In this document: one piece after another, positions 16,792 to 25,204 of the stretch
How the letters are laid out: each line of letters starts with the position of its first letter
Position numbering within the stretch: the first letter of the stretch is position 1
Assembly (NCBI RefSeq): GCF_000224065.1
Contig: NZ_AFWT01000005.1
Location: 62,001 to 126,000, forward strand
Direction of reading: 5' to 3'
Length of the DNA: 64,000 nucleotides
From: Thiorhodococcus drewsii AZ1
GTDB lineage: Bacteria; Pseudomonadota; Gammaproteobacteria; Chromatiales; Chromatiaceae
Program-made: the position numbers and the translations under genes
The notes under the pieces: model-generated
What the model saw: only the letters and a program-made list of their open reading frames with translations
Databases searched by the model: none
What the model was told of the DNA's origin: nothing

Positions 16792-19059
16792 TCAGAAATC
16801 TACGGCCACCTTGGCGAGCACCGTGAAGGGGGCGCCTGGGTAGTAGTTGAAGCCCCCGGTGTCCTGGACGTAGCTGGTGTTGACGTAGCCGATGTAGTCG
16901 GTGTCGAAGAGGTTGATGAAGCTCAGGGTGAAGCGGTAGTCCCCCGGGCCGAGCCGTTCCTCGAAGCTCAGGTCCAGATCGACGGTGACATAGTCGTCGA
17001 CCTCCTCGGTACGGGCCGAGTCGGCGTAGTAGTCGCCGGAGTAATGCACCACGGGCGAGACGCCGAAACGCCCGAGCCGCCAGTGCCCGCCGAGACTGGC
17101 ATGCCACTGGGGGGCACCCGGGATCTGTTTGCCTTCGACCTCGAGCTTGGCCCCGCCGGTGGTGACCAGATCCTTGTCGAAGACGGAGCGGTCGTAGGAC
17201 AGGGTTCCGAACAGGTCGAGGTTTCGGGCGGCCTGCCAGGTACCGAGGATCTGCGCGCCATAGGCGTGGCTCTCGGCGATGTTCTGGGTGTAGGCGATCC
17301 CGACCGCCGGATCCCAGAAGGCGACTCCCTGATTCTCGTAGGAGGCGTAATAGAGGGTCGGTTCGAGCGAGCCCCAGGGGAAACGCAGACTCATTCCCAG
17401 GTCGATGGCGTCCGAGATCTCTGGCTCAATGGTGTCCCAGATATCGGCGGCACTGACGCCAGCGGCGGCGAACTTGGCATAGTTCATCTGGAATACCGGC
17501 CAGGCGCCGTAGACGGGGGCGCCATAGTTGCGCCCGATGCTCAGATTGATATCGGTCGCGGGGTCGAGCGCATAGGTCAGCCCCAGATAGGGCAGCAGCT
17601 CGCGGAAGGTCGTGCCGCCCGTGCTGCGATTGCGGTTGATTCGAGTGGCGCGCTTCAGCGCCCGATCGTAGGAGAGATCGCCGATCCCGGTGGTATCGTA
17701 GACGTCGAATCCGGACATGTGCTCGACCAGATAGCGTGCGCCGGCCTGGACCCGCAGATCGCCAAAGTCATGGGTTCCCATGGCATACAGGCTCTGGAAG
17801 CTGTGACGCTCGGTCGGCTCGGCGAGCAGGGCCCATTTGGCGAAGGAAAGTCCGCCCGAGGCGGTCGGGGCGTGGAGCTTCCAGGCCGTGGGCGGACCGG
17901 GCGGCTCCATGGTGTTGAGCCAGTAGCCGACCTTGAGATCCGTGTCCTGGATACGGGTCTCCAGCTCGGCGCTGAGGCCGTACCAATCGTGGTCGATCAG
18001 CCACTCGCGGACCTTGCCGTTGGACATCCCGTTGTAGAAGACGCCCTCCTCGTAGGCATAGAAGGGCTTGATGGTGAGCAGGGTCTCGCCCCGCAACGGC
18101 AGGGTGAATTCGCCGAATAGGGTCCAGTCGGTGAAGTCCTGGGTGTTGTACTTGTAATAATTGACCGCCTCGGCTGGATTGGCGCTCGGCTGACTCTTGT
18201 AGCCATAGTTGCGATAGCGCGAGAGATCCTGGGACTGGGCGTAGCTCAGCGACCGATAGCTGTCGAGGCTCATGTCGTTGTAGGCGAAATAGAGCTTGGC
18301 CTCGGCGCCGTTGTCGAAGCGCTGGACCAAACCGCCCTCGAAATTCTCGCGCCCCTCGGGCGAGTCGCCGGGACCGCGCCATTGATCGCCCGAGGTATAG
18401 GAGGCGGAGCCGAAGAGGCTCATGCCGTTCTCGAGCAGTCCAGAGTCCAGACGCACGAAGCTGCGTGTGAAGTCGTAGGCCCCCAGGCTCTGGGAGAGAT
18501 GGACGCCGGCCTCGGGCTCCGGCCAGCGCAGCCGGTTGTCGAGCACGCCCATGGTGGTGAAGAAGGCGAGACGGTCGGGCGGGATCGGCCCCTGGCTCAG
18601 GGAGACCGACGCGATGTTCTCCATGTCGAACAGCCAGAGATAGCCGGGGCCCGGGTTGATGCCGGTCAGCGGCAGGCCATCGACGCTGCCCATGGCGCCG
18701 TGGCTGGCAATCTTGCCGCGTACCCGAAGACCCTTGTTGCTGAACAGGTTCGAGAATCCATAGGGGTCCATATCGCCGACGCTCACCGAGGGCAGCTCGG
18801 CCAGGGCACGATAGGGATTCACCTGACTCGGGGCGGCGAGACGCTCCAACGTCTCCCCAGAGATCCGATAGCTCGTGGAGGTCGTCTCCTCTTCCCGGCC
18901 GATCGCGGCCTGGCCGGACAGATCCTGCTGGCCATAGACGGTAACGGGCGCCAGCTGGATCTCCGCAGCCGGGGACGGTGCCGACATGGCCAGGGCGCAT
19001 CCCGTCGCGACCAGCGTACGGGGCACATCGAGGTGAAGGGTCGAAAGGGGTGATTTCAT
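16792..19059 (-). CDS. TonB-dependent outer-membrane receptor 2 of the molybdenum island
   Basis: A 755-residue paralogue of receptor 1: signal peptide, TonB-box-like APVTVYG, plug with VNPYRALAELPSVSVGDMDP and LRVRGKIASHGAMGSVDGLP, and a barrel ending KVAVDF. The plug contains LFDMENIASVSLSQGPIPPD, parallel to receptor 1. I start at the ATG at 19059, preceded by GAGGGA at suitable distance; it leaves a normal signal peptide and excludes 16 upstream residues. It begins 80 bases after tonB, so tonB, exbBD and the receptors are probably one transcript controlled by the ModE-like operator ahead of exbB. Confidence 0.9.
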   Translation of the reverse strand: MKSPLSTLHLDVPRTLVATGCALAMSAPSPAAEIQLAPVTVYGQQDLSGQAAIGREEETTSTSYRISGETLERLAAPSQVNPYRALAELPSVSVGDMDPYGFSNLFSNKGLRVRGKIASHGAMGSVDGLPLTGINPGPGYLWLFDMENIASVSLSQGPIPPDRLAFFTTMGVLDNRLRWPEPEAGVHLSQSLGAYDFTRSFVRLDSGLLENGMSLFGSASYTSGDQWRGPGDSPEGRENFEGGLVQRFDNGAEAKLYFAYNDMSLDSYRSLSYAQSQDLSRYRNYGYKSQPSANPAEAVNYYKYNTQDFTDWTLFGEFTLPLRGETLLTIKPFYAYEEGVFYNGMSNGKVREWLIDHDWYGLSAELETRIQDTDLKVGYWLNTMEPPGPPTAWKLHAPTASGGLSFAKWALLAEPTERHSFQSLYAMGTHDFGDLRVQAGARYLVEHMSGFDVYDTTGIGDLSYDRALKRATRINRNRSTGGTTFRELLPYLGLTYALDPATDINLSIGRNYGAPVYGAWPVFQMNYAKFAAAGVSAADIWDTIEPEISDAIDLGMSLRFPWGSLEPTLYYASYENQGVAFWDPAVGIAYTQNIAESHAYGAQILGTWQAARNLDLFGTLSYDRSVFDKDLVTTGGAKLEVEGKQIPGAPQWHASLGGHWRLGRFGVSPVVHYSGDYYADSARTEEVDDYVTVDLDLSFEERLGPGDYRFTLSFINLFDTDYIGYVNTSYVQDTGGFNYYPGAPFTVLAKVAVDF

Positions 19060-19138
19060 ACAGCGAATTCCCTCTGAAACGATGTCTTTCGTGGATCGAT
19101 GGGGCATGGATCAGTCATTCGGCGGCGCCCTGCCCGGC

Positions 19139-19981
19139 CTATTGATTCAGCTTGAAGCGGATGGGGATGCGGACCCAGGCCGAGATCGGCCGCCCGTTCT
19201 GCTGCGCGGGCTTGAAGCGCCAGCGGCGCACCGCACGGAGCGCAGCCCGGTCGAGGCTGGAGACGCCCGAGGACGTAGCGATCCGCACCTCGCCCGGCCG
19301 CCCCTTGGCGTTGACCAGCACCCGCAGATGGACCGTGCCCTCCTGGCGCTGGCGGCGCGCCGAGCCCGGATAGCCGGGCGCGGGGTTGTTCAGATAGGCC
19401 GCCGGCGAACTGGCGCCTCCGGTAGCCCCACCCTTTCCCGAGCGAGATCCGCCGGCATGCGCGGCCTTGCCGGACACCTGACTGCTCGCACCCGATGTGG
19501 CCTGCGTCCGGGAAGACGCCGAACGCGCCTGGGGCTTGGGAACCGGTTTCGGCTTGGCCTGCGGTTTCGGCTTGGGCTTGGGTTTTGGCTTCTTCTTGGG
19601 CTTGGGCGTCGGCTTCGGTTTGGGCGGCGCGACCGCAACCTGCTCCGGGGCGGGTTCCGGGACCGAAAGCGGCGGCGGCACTGGATCGGGCGCCTCCTCA
19701 ACGGGAGGCTCGGGCGGCTCCGGTTCGGGTTCGGGAACCGACGGCGGTTCGGGCGCCACGGACGGGGAAGGCGCCTCTTCCTCCGCGCCGGCCGCAGCGG
19801 AATCGGCCAACGCGGAGGCGGACACCAAACTCACTTCGATCGCATCCATCCCGGGCGGCATGACGGGGTGCGACGGCCAGTTCGACAGACCAACCACGAC
19901 CGCCGCCTCGGTCCCGAGCGCGATCAGCGTGGCCAACCACAGGGGCAGCGTCGGAAGCGGGGGCGCCTCGCTCCGGATCAC
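19139..19981 (-). CDS. tonB: TonB energy-transducing protein
   Basis: A 280-residue protein with an N-terminal membrane anchor (about residues 12-32), a long periplasmic linker rich in Pro-Glu followed by Pro-Lys repeats (PKPKPTPKPKKKPKPKPKPK), and a C-terminal TonB domain (YPGSARRQRQEGTVHLRVLV, SSLDRAALRAVRRWRFKPA). It spans the periplasm and transmits the ExbBD-harvested proton-motive force to outer-membrane receptors. Translation starts at a GTG that overlaps the exbD stop by four bases. Its place inside the molybdenum island suggests a dedicated TonB rather than the general iron one. Confidence 0.95.
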   Translation of the reverse strand: MIRSEAPPLPTLPLWLATLIALGTEAAVVVGLSNWPSHPVMPPGMDAIEVSLVSASALADSAAAGAEEEAPSPSVAPEPPSVPEPEPEPPEPPVEEAPDPVPPPLSVPEPAPEQVAVAPPKPKPTPKPKKKPKPKPKPKPQAKPKPVPKPQARSASSRTQATSGASSQVSGKAAHAGGSRSGKGGATGGASSPAAYLNNPAPGYPGSARRQRQEGTVHLRVLVNAKGRPGEVRIATSSGVSSLDRAALRAVRRWRFKPAQQNGRPISAWVRIPIRFKLNQ

Positions 19982-20370
19982 GCCCCGGGCTCCCGCGTGG
20001 CGATGCCGATCCGGGTGACACCGGCGAGCCGACAGACGTCCATGACGGCGACCAGATCGCCGATAGCGGCGGCCTCGGCACCGGCGATGACGACGCGGGT
20101 CTCGGTGCCGCGCTCGCGCAACACGGCCGTCAGCTCGTCGAGCGTCATGTCTTGCCGGTCAACGCTGATCATGCCCGCGGCGTCCAGACTGACCACGACC
20201 TGCGGCGACTCAAGCCGCTCGGCGCTGGCGCTCGACGGCAAACGGCTGCCGATCCCGGTGGCGGGGATCATGTTGAGCGTGACCATGATGAAAAACACCA
20301 AGAGGAAGAACATGATGTCGATCATGGGCACGATCTCGATCCGTGCCTTGCGCCGCTCCAGATAGCGCAT
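19978..20370 (-). CDS. exbD: ExbD biopolymer transport protein
   Basis: A 130-residue protein with a short basic cytoplasmic start (MRYLERRKARIEIVPMIDIMFFLLVFFI), one transmembrane helix carrying the essential aspartate (MIDIMFF), and a periplasmic domain. This is the ExbD/TolR signature. The open frame continues upstream, but the ATG used here overlaps the exbB stop by one base (TGATG), which fixes the start. ExbD couples proton flow to TonB together with ExbB. Confidence 0.95.
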   Translation of the reverse strand: MRYLERRKARIEIVPMIDIMFFLLVFFIMVTLNMIPATGIGSRLPSSASAERLESPQVVVSLDAAGMISVDRQDMTLDELTAVLRERGTETRVVIAGAEAAAIGDLVAVMDVCRLAGVTRIGIATREPGA

Positions 20371-21014
20371 CAGAGGGCTCCGGACGCAGACGCTCGCGGA
20401 CCGCTTTCGGAGAAGCGGTTGACCAGCATCACCTTGAGCGTTTCGAGCTGATGCACGGCGAGCCGAACGCGCTCGTTGAGCCCGTTGAAGAAGACCAGAC
20501 CGACGACGGCGATCAGCAGCCCGGCGGCGGTCGCCACCAGCGCCTCGGCGACGCCGCCGGTCACGGCATTGGGCGCGGCACCGGGCTCCGAGAGCACCTG
20601 AAACGCATGGAACATGCCGACAATGGTCCCGATCAACCCGAGCAAAGGCGCCAGAGTGACCGTGGTATCCAGCACCCAGAGACGTCGATCGAGCAGCGGC
20701 ACCTGGCGCAGGATCACCTCCTCCAGCCGATTGCCCAGCAGTTCCTGGCTGCTCGGCGGCAAGGCCAGAGTCGTCTCCAACAGCGCTCCATGCAGAGGAC
20801 GCGCCTGGGTCTCTCGGATCCATTCGAGTCCGGAACGATCCTGCGCCGACAGATCGCTCAAGGCCCGAGTCAGGGTCTCGCCGTGACGAGTCAGGTTGCG
20901 CAGCGCCCAGGTGCGCTCGGCGATCACCGCAAGCGCAGCGGTCAAGAGACCCACCATCAGATAGAGCACACCGCCCGAATGGTCGGCCAGTTGCATCAGA
21001 TATGAGAGATTCAT
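20370..21014 (-). CDS. exbB: ExbB biopolymer transport protein
   Basis: A 214-residue MotA/TolQ/ExbB-family membrane protein with helices at about residues 14-32, 118-142 and 160-180. The motif APLLGLIGTIVGMFHAF and VAEALVATAAGLLIAV are diagnostic. It forms the proton channel with ExbD. The ATG has a GGAG ribosome site, and a ModE-type palindrome ends 21 bases upstream of the start, so this gene is probably the first of a molybdate-repressed operon (exbB-exbD-tonB-receptor 2-MolA-like-receptor 1-modA-modB-modC-unknown). Confidence 0.95.
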   Translation of the reverse strand: MNLSYLMQLADHSGGVLYLMVGLLTAALAVIAERTWALRNLTRHGETLTRALSDLSAQDRSGLEWIRETQARPLHGALLETTLALPPSSQELLGNRLEEVILRQVPLLDRRLWVLDTTVTLAPLLGLIGTIVGMFHAFQVLSEPGAAPNAVTGGVAEALVATAAGLLIAVVGLVFFNGLNERVRLAVHQLETLKVMLVNRFSESGPRASASGAL

Positions 21015-21034
21015 CGGGGATCTCCGTTCGTGAA

Positions 21035-21058
21035 CGTTATATCTAATTTCACATAACG
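21035..21058. promoter_or_regulatory. ModE-type operator upstream of exbB
   Basis: The arms CGTTATAT and ACATAACG are separated by eight bases, 24 bases in total. From memory this is the same architecture and nearly the same arms as the E. coli modA operator for ModE. It lies between the molybdopterin-fold gene and the exbB start, where bound ModE would block exbB transcription. Confidence 0.85.
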
Positions 21059-21087
21059 CATGACGCGCTCAGGCACGGGGCTGCGGC

Positions 21088-21678
21088 TCATTTGACGAGC
21101 TGCCGGACCTCGATCGCGTTCAGCCAGCGCACATGACGCGGGCCGGTGCGCTTGTCCGTCGTCGAGATGAGCGCGATTTGCCCCTCTTCGACGCCAAGCG
21201 GCGCGCCATCCTTGCGGAAGTAGACGATAACGTGGTCGCCGACCTCGGAATCGAAGATCTCACCCCAGGAGAAGACCGCGACATAGCCGTCCGTAGCCTT
21301 GGCGATCACCGCCATCTTGCGGAAATCGCGCGGCGTGAGGGCCTTGAGCTTGGCCTGTTCGAGGATGTCGCGCAGCAGGACGCCCCGCAGGTTCTCCTTC
21401 TTGCCGATGTTGACGCCTGTGTCGCAGATCATCTCAACCTCGCCGATCTGCTGCGGCGGGAACCGCTCCAGATCGGTCACCGACAGGGTCAGTGGATTCT
21501 CGACCGCTCCCGTGACGGCAACCGAATCCGAGATATAGGACATCTGCGGATCCATGGCTGGAGAGGCGACCGCCAGACTTGCCGCCAGCAGCCCAAGGAT
21601 CAGAAAGGAGAGACCGGCCCGCGCTCTTGCGAACCGATTGGATGCGTGAAGACAGGTCGTTGGCATGGAAATAGACAT
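21088..21678 (-). CDS. Exported protein with molybdopterin-oxidoreductase (PF00174-like) fold
   Basis: A 196-residue protein with a signal sequence (around FLILGLLAASLAVASPA). The mature part, TGAVENPLTLSVTDLERFP, MICDTGVNIGKKENLRGVLLRDILEQA, ATDGYVAVFSWGEIFDSEVGDHVIVYF and TGPRHVRWLNAIEV, follows the sulfite-oxidase/MsrP Moco-domain pattern in a shortened form; Cys in EMICDTG sits at the place of the Mo-ligand cysteine. The ATG overlaps the stop of receptor 3 by one base (TGATG), so the two are coupled. It may be a small periplasmic molybdoenzyme or a protein that reuses the fold to bind a molybdenum species on its way in. Confidence 0.75.
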   Translation of the reverse strand: MSISMPTTCLHASNRFARARAGLSFLILGLLAASLAVASPAMDPQMSYISDSVAVTGAVENPLTLSVTDLERFPPQQIGEVEMICDTGVNIGKKENLRGVLLRDILEQAKLKALTPRDFRKMAVIAKATDGYVAVFSWGEIFDSEVGDHVIVYFRKDGAPLGVEEGQIALISTTDKRTGPRHVRWLNAIEVRQLVK

Positions 21679-23660
21679 CAGAATTCGTACCTTGCGTTGA
21701 TGAACCACATACGTCCGGGATTCGGGTAACCGTCGGCCAGCTCGTAATCGGCATCGGCCAGATTGTTCAGACGAGCCTCTAGGATCAGGTCCTCGACCGG
21801 ACGGTAGGAAAGCTTGAAGTTGGCGGTGGTGTAGGCGTCCAATTCGACGGTGTCGGACTCCCAGCGTGGTCCTTCGTGCTCGACGAACAGCAGCGCCTCC
21901 CAGCGGTCCGCCGGACGGAAGGCGACGTGCGCGGTGACCTTTCGGTCCGGAACGCCGGTGAGCTTGGTGTCGGGATCGCTACGGTTCTCACGATCGAGCA
22001 GGGTCAGAGTCCCCCCAACCTCCCAACGGGTGCCGATCGGCGCCGACGCACTCAGCTCCCAGCCGGTGACGCGTACCTCGCCGACGTTCTGCATCTGGTA
22101 TTTGTCGTCCTCGACGTTGTCGACCGTTTGGATGAGATCGGTGATGTCGCTCAGAAACAGGGCCGTTTCGAGGTGCAGTTGTCCCCAGGGCGTGCCCTGG
22201 TAGCCGACCTCATAGTTGATCGACTGTTCGGCCTCTAGGTCCGGATTGGGAACGGCCCTGCCAAGACGCAACGAATAGCGGTCCTTCAGGGTCGGGAAAC
22301 GGGTCTTTCCAGCAATCGTGGTATAGAGACGCCCGACCCCATCGAGATCCCAGAACAGCCCAACCTGACCATTGGTGGCCGATTGATCGTCAGGGTCAGG
22401 TACCGGATCGCTCGATTTGTAGACGGTGTCGGCCCGCAGCTCGCTCCAGGCGACGCCGAGCGAGAGGGTCAGATCCTTGGCCAGGCTGATGTTGTCCTCG
22501 AGCCCGACGGTGGTGAGGGTGTCCTCGAAGTGCTCGGTGCGCTTCAGGGTATCGTCGGCCTTGTGCTCGTCCTTCTTGAGCTGGAGGCTCAGACGCAGAT
22601 CCTGACGGTTGAAGCGGGTCGAGCGCAGCTCGATCGAGCCGCCATTGGTGCGATCGTTGTAGACGCTCTTGCCGGCCGATCCAACGCTGCCCTTACCCGA
22701 GGTCTTGAGCCTGGTGTAGGTGTCGTCGGTATAGGACTCGACGGCATTGTCGTACGCGTCGTGATAGAGCCTCAGCTTCACCGATTCGGTGTCGCCAAGC
22801 GCCGTGTTCGAGATGAAGTAGAGACTCTCCTTGTCCCAATAGGGCCACTGCCAGTAGCGAGCATAGCTCGGATCGGTCGAGGGCGGCTGTCCCTTATCGC
22901 CGCTCTGACGGTAGTAGCTCAGGGCGTACTCGTCGGTGTCGTTCGGAGTCAGACCGATCTTGAGGGACAGCTTGTCGTCACGCCGGTAGGAATTCTCGCG
23001 CGCGCCGCCGTTCTCGGTCGCCGTCGGCTTGAAGTCGGAAGACAGCCGAAAGTCGTCGCTCTCGATCCAGGACGCGCCGGCCTGGACATACCAAAGCCCC
23101 TGATTGCTGCCGATGTTGGCGGAGGCAGTACGCGCGTTCCCCTCACCGAATCCAACGCTCGCATCGCCCTCGATCTCTCGGGTCGGCTTGCGCGAGATGA
23201 GGTTGATCGCCCCTCCCAGCGTATTGGGACCATAGGTGACGGAGCTGAAGCCCTTGGCGACCTGAATCGCAGAGAGGTCTGCCGTCGTGAAGCGGTTGAA
23301 ATCCACGTAACCGTCATAGGGGACATAGACCGGGATGCCGTCGATGAAGAGCGGCACCTGGCGCGAATCGAAGCCTCGGACATAGACCGTCTTCTCGTTG
23401 CGCGAGTTGGTCGAAACGGTCACGCCCGGCAGCAGATCGAGCGCATCGCCCACGTTGTCGCGGTTGAACTCTCGCATCTCGTCGAGCGTAATCAGAGAGG
23501 ACGCCTGATCCCCTCCCACCTCGCCGAGCTGCGATGGAGTCGCCGTCACCTGGACCGTTCCCAGATCGTACAAGGGCAAGGCGCTCTCGGCCTGGGTGCC
23601 GATAGCGACGCCCAGTAGCGACAGCCCGATGGTCGAATCGATACCTATGTTTCGTTTCAA
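21678..23660 (-). CDS. TonB-dependent outer-membrane receptor 3 (BtuB-like size)
   Basis: A 660-residue receptor with a signal peptide (MKRNIGIDSTIGLSLLGVAIGTQA), TonB box GTVQVTATP, a plug with ALDLLPGVTVSTNSRNEKTVYVRGFDSRQVPLFIDGIPVYVP, and a 22-strand-type barrel ending FINARYEF. It is not closely similar to receptors 1 and 2 and looks more like the BtuB/CirA group. It has its own ModE-type operator about 330 bases upstream, and is followed directly by the molybdopterin-fold gene. Vitamin B12 or a siderophore are the usual ligands of this group; the operator and neighbours argue for a molybdenum complex instead. Confidence 0.9.
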   Translation of the reverse strand: MKRNIGIDSTIGLSLLGVAIGTQAESALPLYDLGTVQVTATPSQLGEVGGDQASSLITLDEMREFNRDNVGDALDLLPGVTVSTNSRNEKTVYVRGFDSRQVPLFIDGIPVYVPYDGYVDFNRFTTADLSAIQVAKGFSSVTYGPNTLGGAINLISRKPTREIEGDASVGFGEGNARTASANIGSNQGLWYVQAGASWIESDDFRLSSDFKPTATENGGARENSYRRDDKLSLKIGLTPNDTDEYALSYYRQSGDKGQPPSTDPSYARYWQWPYWDKESLYFISNTALGDTESVKLRLYHDAYDNAVESYTDDTYTRLKTSGKGSVGSAGKSVYNDRTNGGSIELRSTRFNRQDLRLSLQLKKDEHKADDTLKRTEHFEDTLTTVGLEDNISLAKDLTLSLGVAWSELRADTVYKSSDPVPDPDDQSATNGQVGLFWDLDGVGRLYTTIAGKTRFPTLKDRYSLRLGRAVPNPDLEAEQSINYEVGYQGTPWGQLHLETALFLSDITDLIQTVDNVEDDKYQMQNVGEVRVTGWELSASAPIGTRWEVGGTLTLLDRENRSDPDTKLTGVPDRKVTAHVAFRPADRWEALLFVEHEGPRWESDTVELDAYTTANFKLSYRPVEDLILEARLNNLADADYELADGYPNPGRMWFINARYEF

Positions 23661-24172
23661 GTTCTGCTCTCACTGTCGAATCAATTGATGAAGGGCACGT
23701 CGAATCGCTCGGCCCAAGCCAATCGAAGACATCCGCCGTTTCGGGTCGCCACGCGCCTTCCAACCAAGCCGAAGACGTCTGTAAAGCGACCGCTATATCC
23801 AAAAAAATACAACGATAAACACAGCGAAAAAATGGGAATTCCACTGCCGCGAAAATCTTTAAGCAGAATCAATGCCAATTTCAAAAAAGCACCAACCCAA
23901 TATCGTAAGTTATTGTTAATAAATAACGTAAATCGAAAAACCGAATCGTATCGAGTCAGGCGCGGGTAAAAATGAGGCAAAACGTACGATTCGTTATGTA
24001 GTTTTATATACAACGACACAAGACCCACATCGCTGGGGCCAGACAGCGCCTGCGGGATGTCGGACGGTCTTAGCTCAGATCTCGGGGGCAGGCACACCGA
24101 TACGCCTCACCATGGAGAGGAGACGCACAAGACGAGCTGCGAGAATTCGGTACTCCGGGGTGACGACACGCC
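23661..24172. other. AT-rich gap between modE and receptor 3
   Basis: About 510 bases with markedly lower GC than the surroundings. It holds a ModE-type operator (23992-24015) and an additional AT-rich inverted repeat near 23909-23927 (GTTATT and AATAAC on the two sides of a seven-base core). A long leader of roughly 300 bases would precede receptor 3. An open frame on the minus strand (23681-24097) has no family resemblance or ribosome site and I do not call it. Confidence 0.6.
23992..24015. promoter_or_regulatory. ModE-type operator upstream of receptor 3
   Basis: CGTTATGT and ATACAACG flank an eight-base centre, again 24 bases in total. The arms show imperfect symmetry compared with the other two sites, which suggests a weaker site. 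Molybdate-bound ModE here would control receptor 3 and the coupled molybdopterin-fold gene. Confidence 0.65.
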
Positions 24173-24967
24173 TTAATGCAGGGTGACGAGAATGATGCTG
24201 GTCGCCTTGAACACGGCGCAGACTGGACTCCCGACCACGAGGCCGAGATGTTCGGCGCTATCCCTGGTGACGACAGCGGTGACGGTGCGTCCACCCGCGA
24301 TCACCAGGGTGACCTCGACGTTGACAGGGCCTTCATAGATACGCTTAACATGACCCCATAGATGATTGCGTGCAGAGGTACGTAGATCCGGATCGACGGA
24401 AAGGATGACGGAAGACGCCTTGATGAACGCCTGCACCTCCATGCCGATCTCAAGCTGGAGGTGACGCACGCTCTCGCGGGTGATGAGCGCGGTCAATTGC
24501 AGCCCCTCGTCCACGCAAAGCCGCACCTGGGCGCTAACCTCGCTGAAATTGAGGCCGCAAACCCGAGCGGCGAACTGGTTGCGCGCGCTGGTCTTCATGC
24601 CCATCCGTCGCAACAGCCGACGGCACTCTTGCAGGTCCGCCTCCTCCGAATCGCCCATCTCGCGCGAGAGACGCTCAAGGGCCCCTTGATATTCCTGCTC
24701 GACCGCCCGGAACATGGCGATGAGTCTGGCGCCATAGGGTGTCAGATGGGTGCCGCCGCCGTGACGCCCACCCACCGAACTCTCGACCAATGGGGACTCG
24801 GCCAGGTTGTTCATGGCATCGATGGCATCCCAGGCCGACTTGTATGACATGGGCACGGCCTTGGCTGCGCGGGAGATGGAACCGTGGCGACCGATGGCCT
24901 CCAACAGACGAATGCGCGTATCGCCCAGAAAATTGCCAAGCTGCGTCTCGACGGACAGCTTGCTCAT
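24173..24967 (-). CDS. modE: Molybdate-responsive transcriptional regulator ModE
   Basis: A 264-residue protein, the normal ModE length. An N-terminal winged-helix domain (RIRLLEAIGRHGSISRAAKAVPMSYKSAWDAIDAMNN) and the GRHGGGTHLTPYG wing are followed by two Mop domains, each with a SARN motif (KTSARNQFAARV and RTSARNHLWGHV). ModE binds molybdate or tungstate through the Mop domains and then represses uptake genes. I start at the ATG at 24967, which gives the standard N-terminus. A ModE-type operator lies 40 bases upstream, so autoregulation is likely. Confidence 0.96.
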   Translation of the reverse strand: MSKLSVETQLGNFLGDTRIRLLEAIGRHGSISRAAKAVPMSYKSAWDAIDAMNNLAESPLVESSVGGRHGGGTHLTPYGARLIAMFRAVEQEYQGALERLSREMGDSEEADLQECRRLLRRMGMKTSARNQFAARVCGLNFSEVSAQVRLCVDEGLQLTALITRESVRHLQLEIGMEVQAFIKASSVILSVDPDLRTSARNHLWGHVKRIYEGPVNVEVTLVIAGGRTVTAVVTRDSAEHLGLVVGSPVCAVFKATSIILVTLH

Positions 24968-25006
24968 CAGACGAACCGATTCTGCGCCGTGTGGGAACAT
25001 ATAATC

Positions 25007-25030
25007 CGTTATACTGTGATAGATATAACG
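25007..25030. promoter_or_regulatory. ModE-type operator between modE and mop
   Basis: CGTTATAC and ATATAACG flank an eight-base centre, 24 bases in total, in the divergent region between modE and the di-Mop gene. It could regulate both directions. Confidence 0.8.
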
Positions 25031-25204
25031 ATGAGTATACAACCTCAAACAAGACGACAAAAGCAGGCCGCAAACCAAAGGGGACTCGTCGTCACCGCTA
25101 TGGTTGTAAGTACAAACCGCAACGCCCTAAATTAGGATTCGCCAGTTGCCAGACAGGGCCTGGCGCGCGAGAAGCAATTTCTACCAGCAAGGTAAGGTAT
25201 CAAG

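Noticed and set aside
20371-20823. N-terminal extension of ExbD
   Set aside because: It runs antiparallel in another frame through exbB; the ATG overlapping the exbB stop gives the standard ExbD.
23661-23990. Cobalamin or Moco riboswitch ahead of receptor 3
   Set aside because: I looked for the conserved B12-box and Moco-type signatures on the minus strand and could not find a convincing match; only the long leader is recorded.
23681-24097. 138-codon frame between modE and receptor 3
   Set aside because: AT-rich promoter/leader region, no ribosome site, no recognisable fold, and it spans the ModE-type operator.
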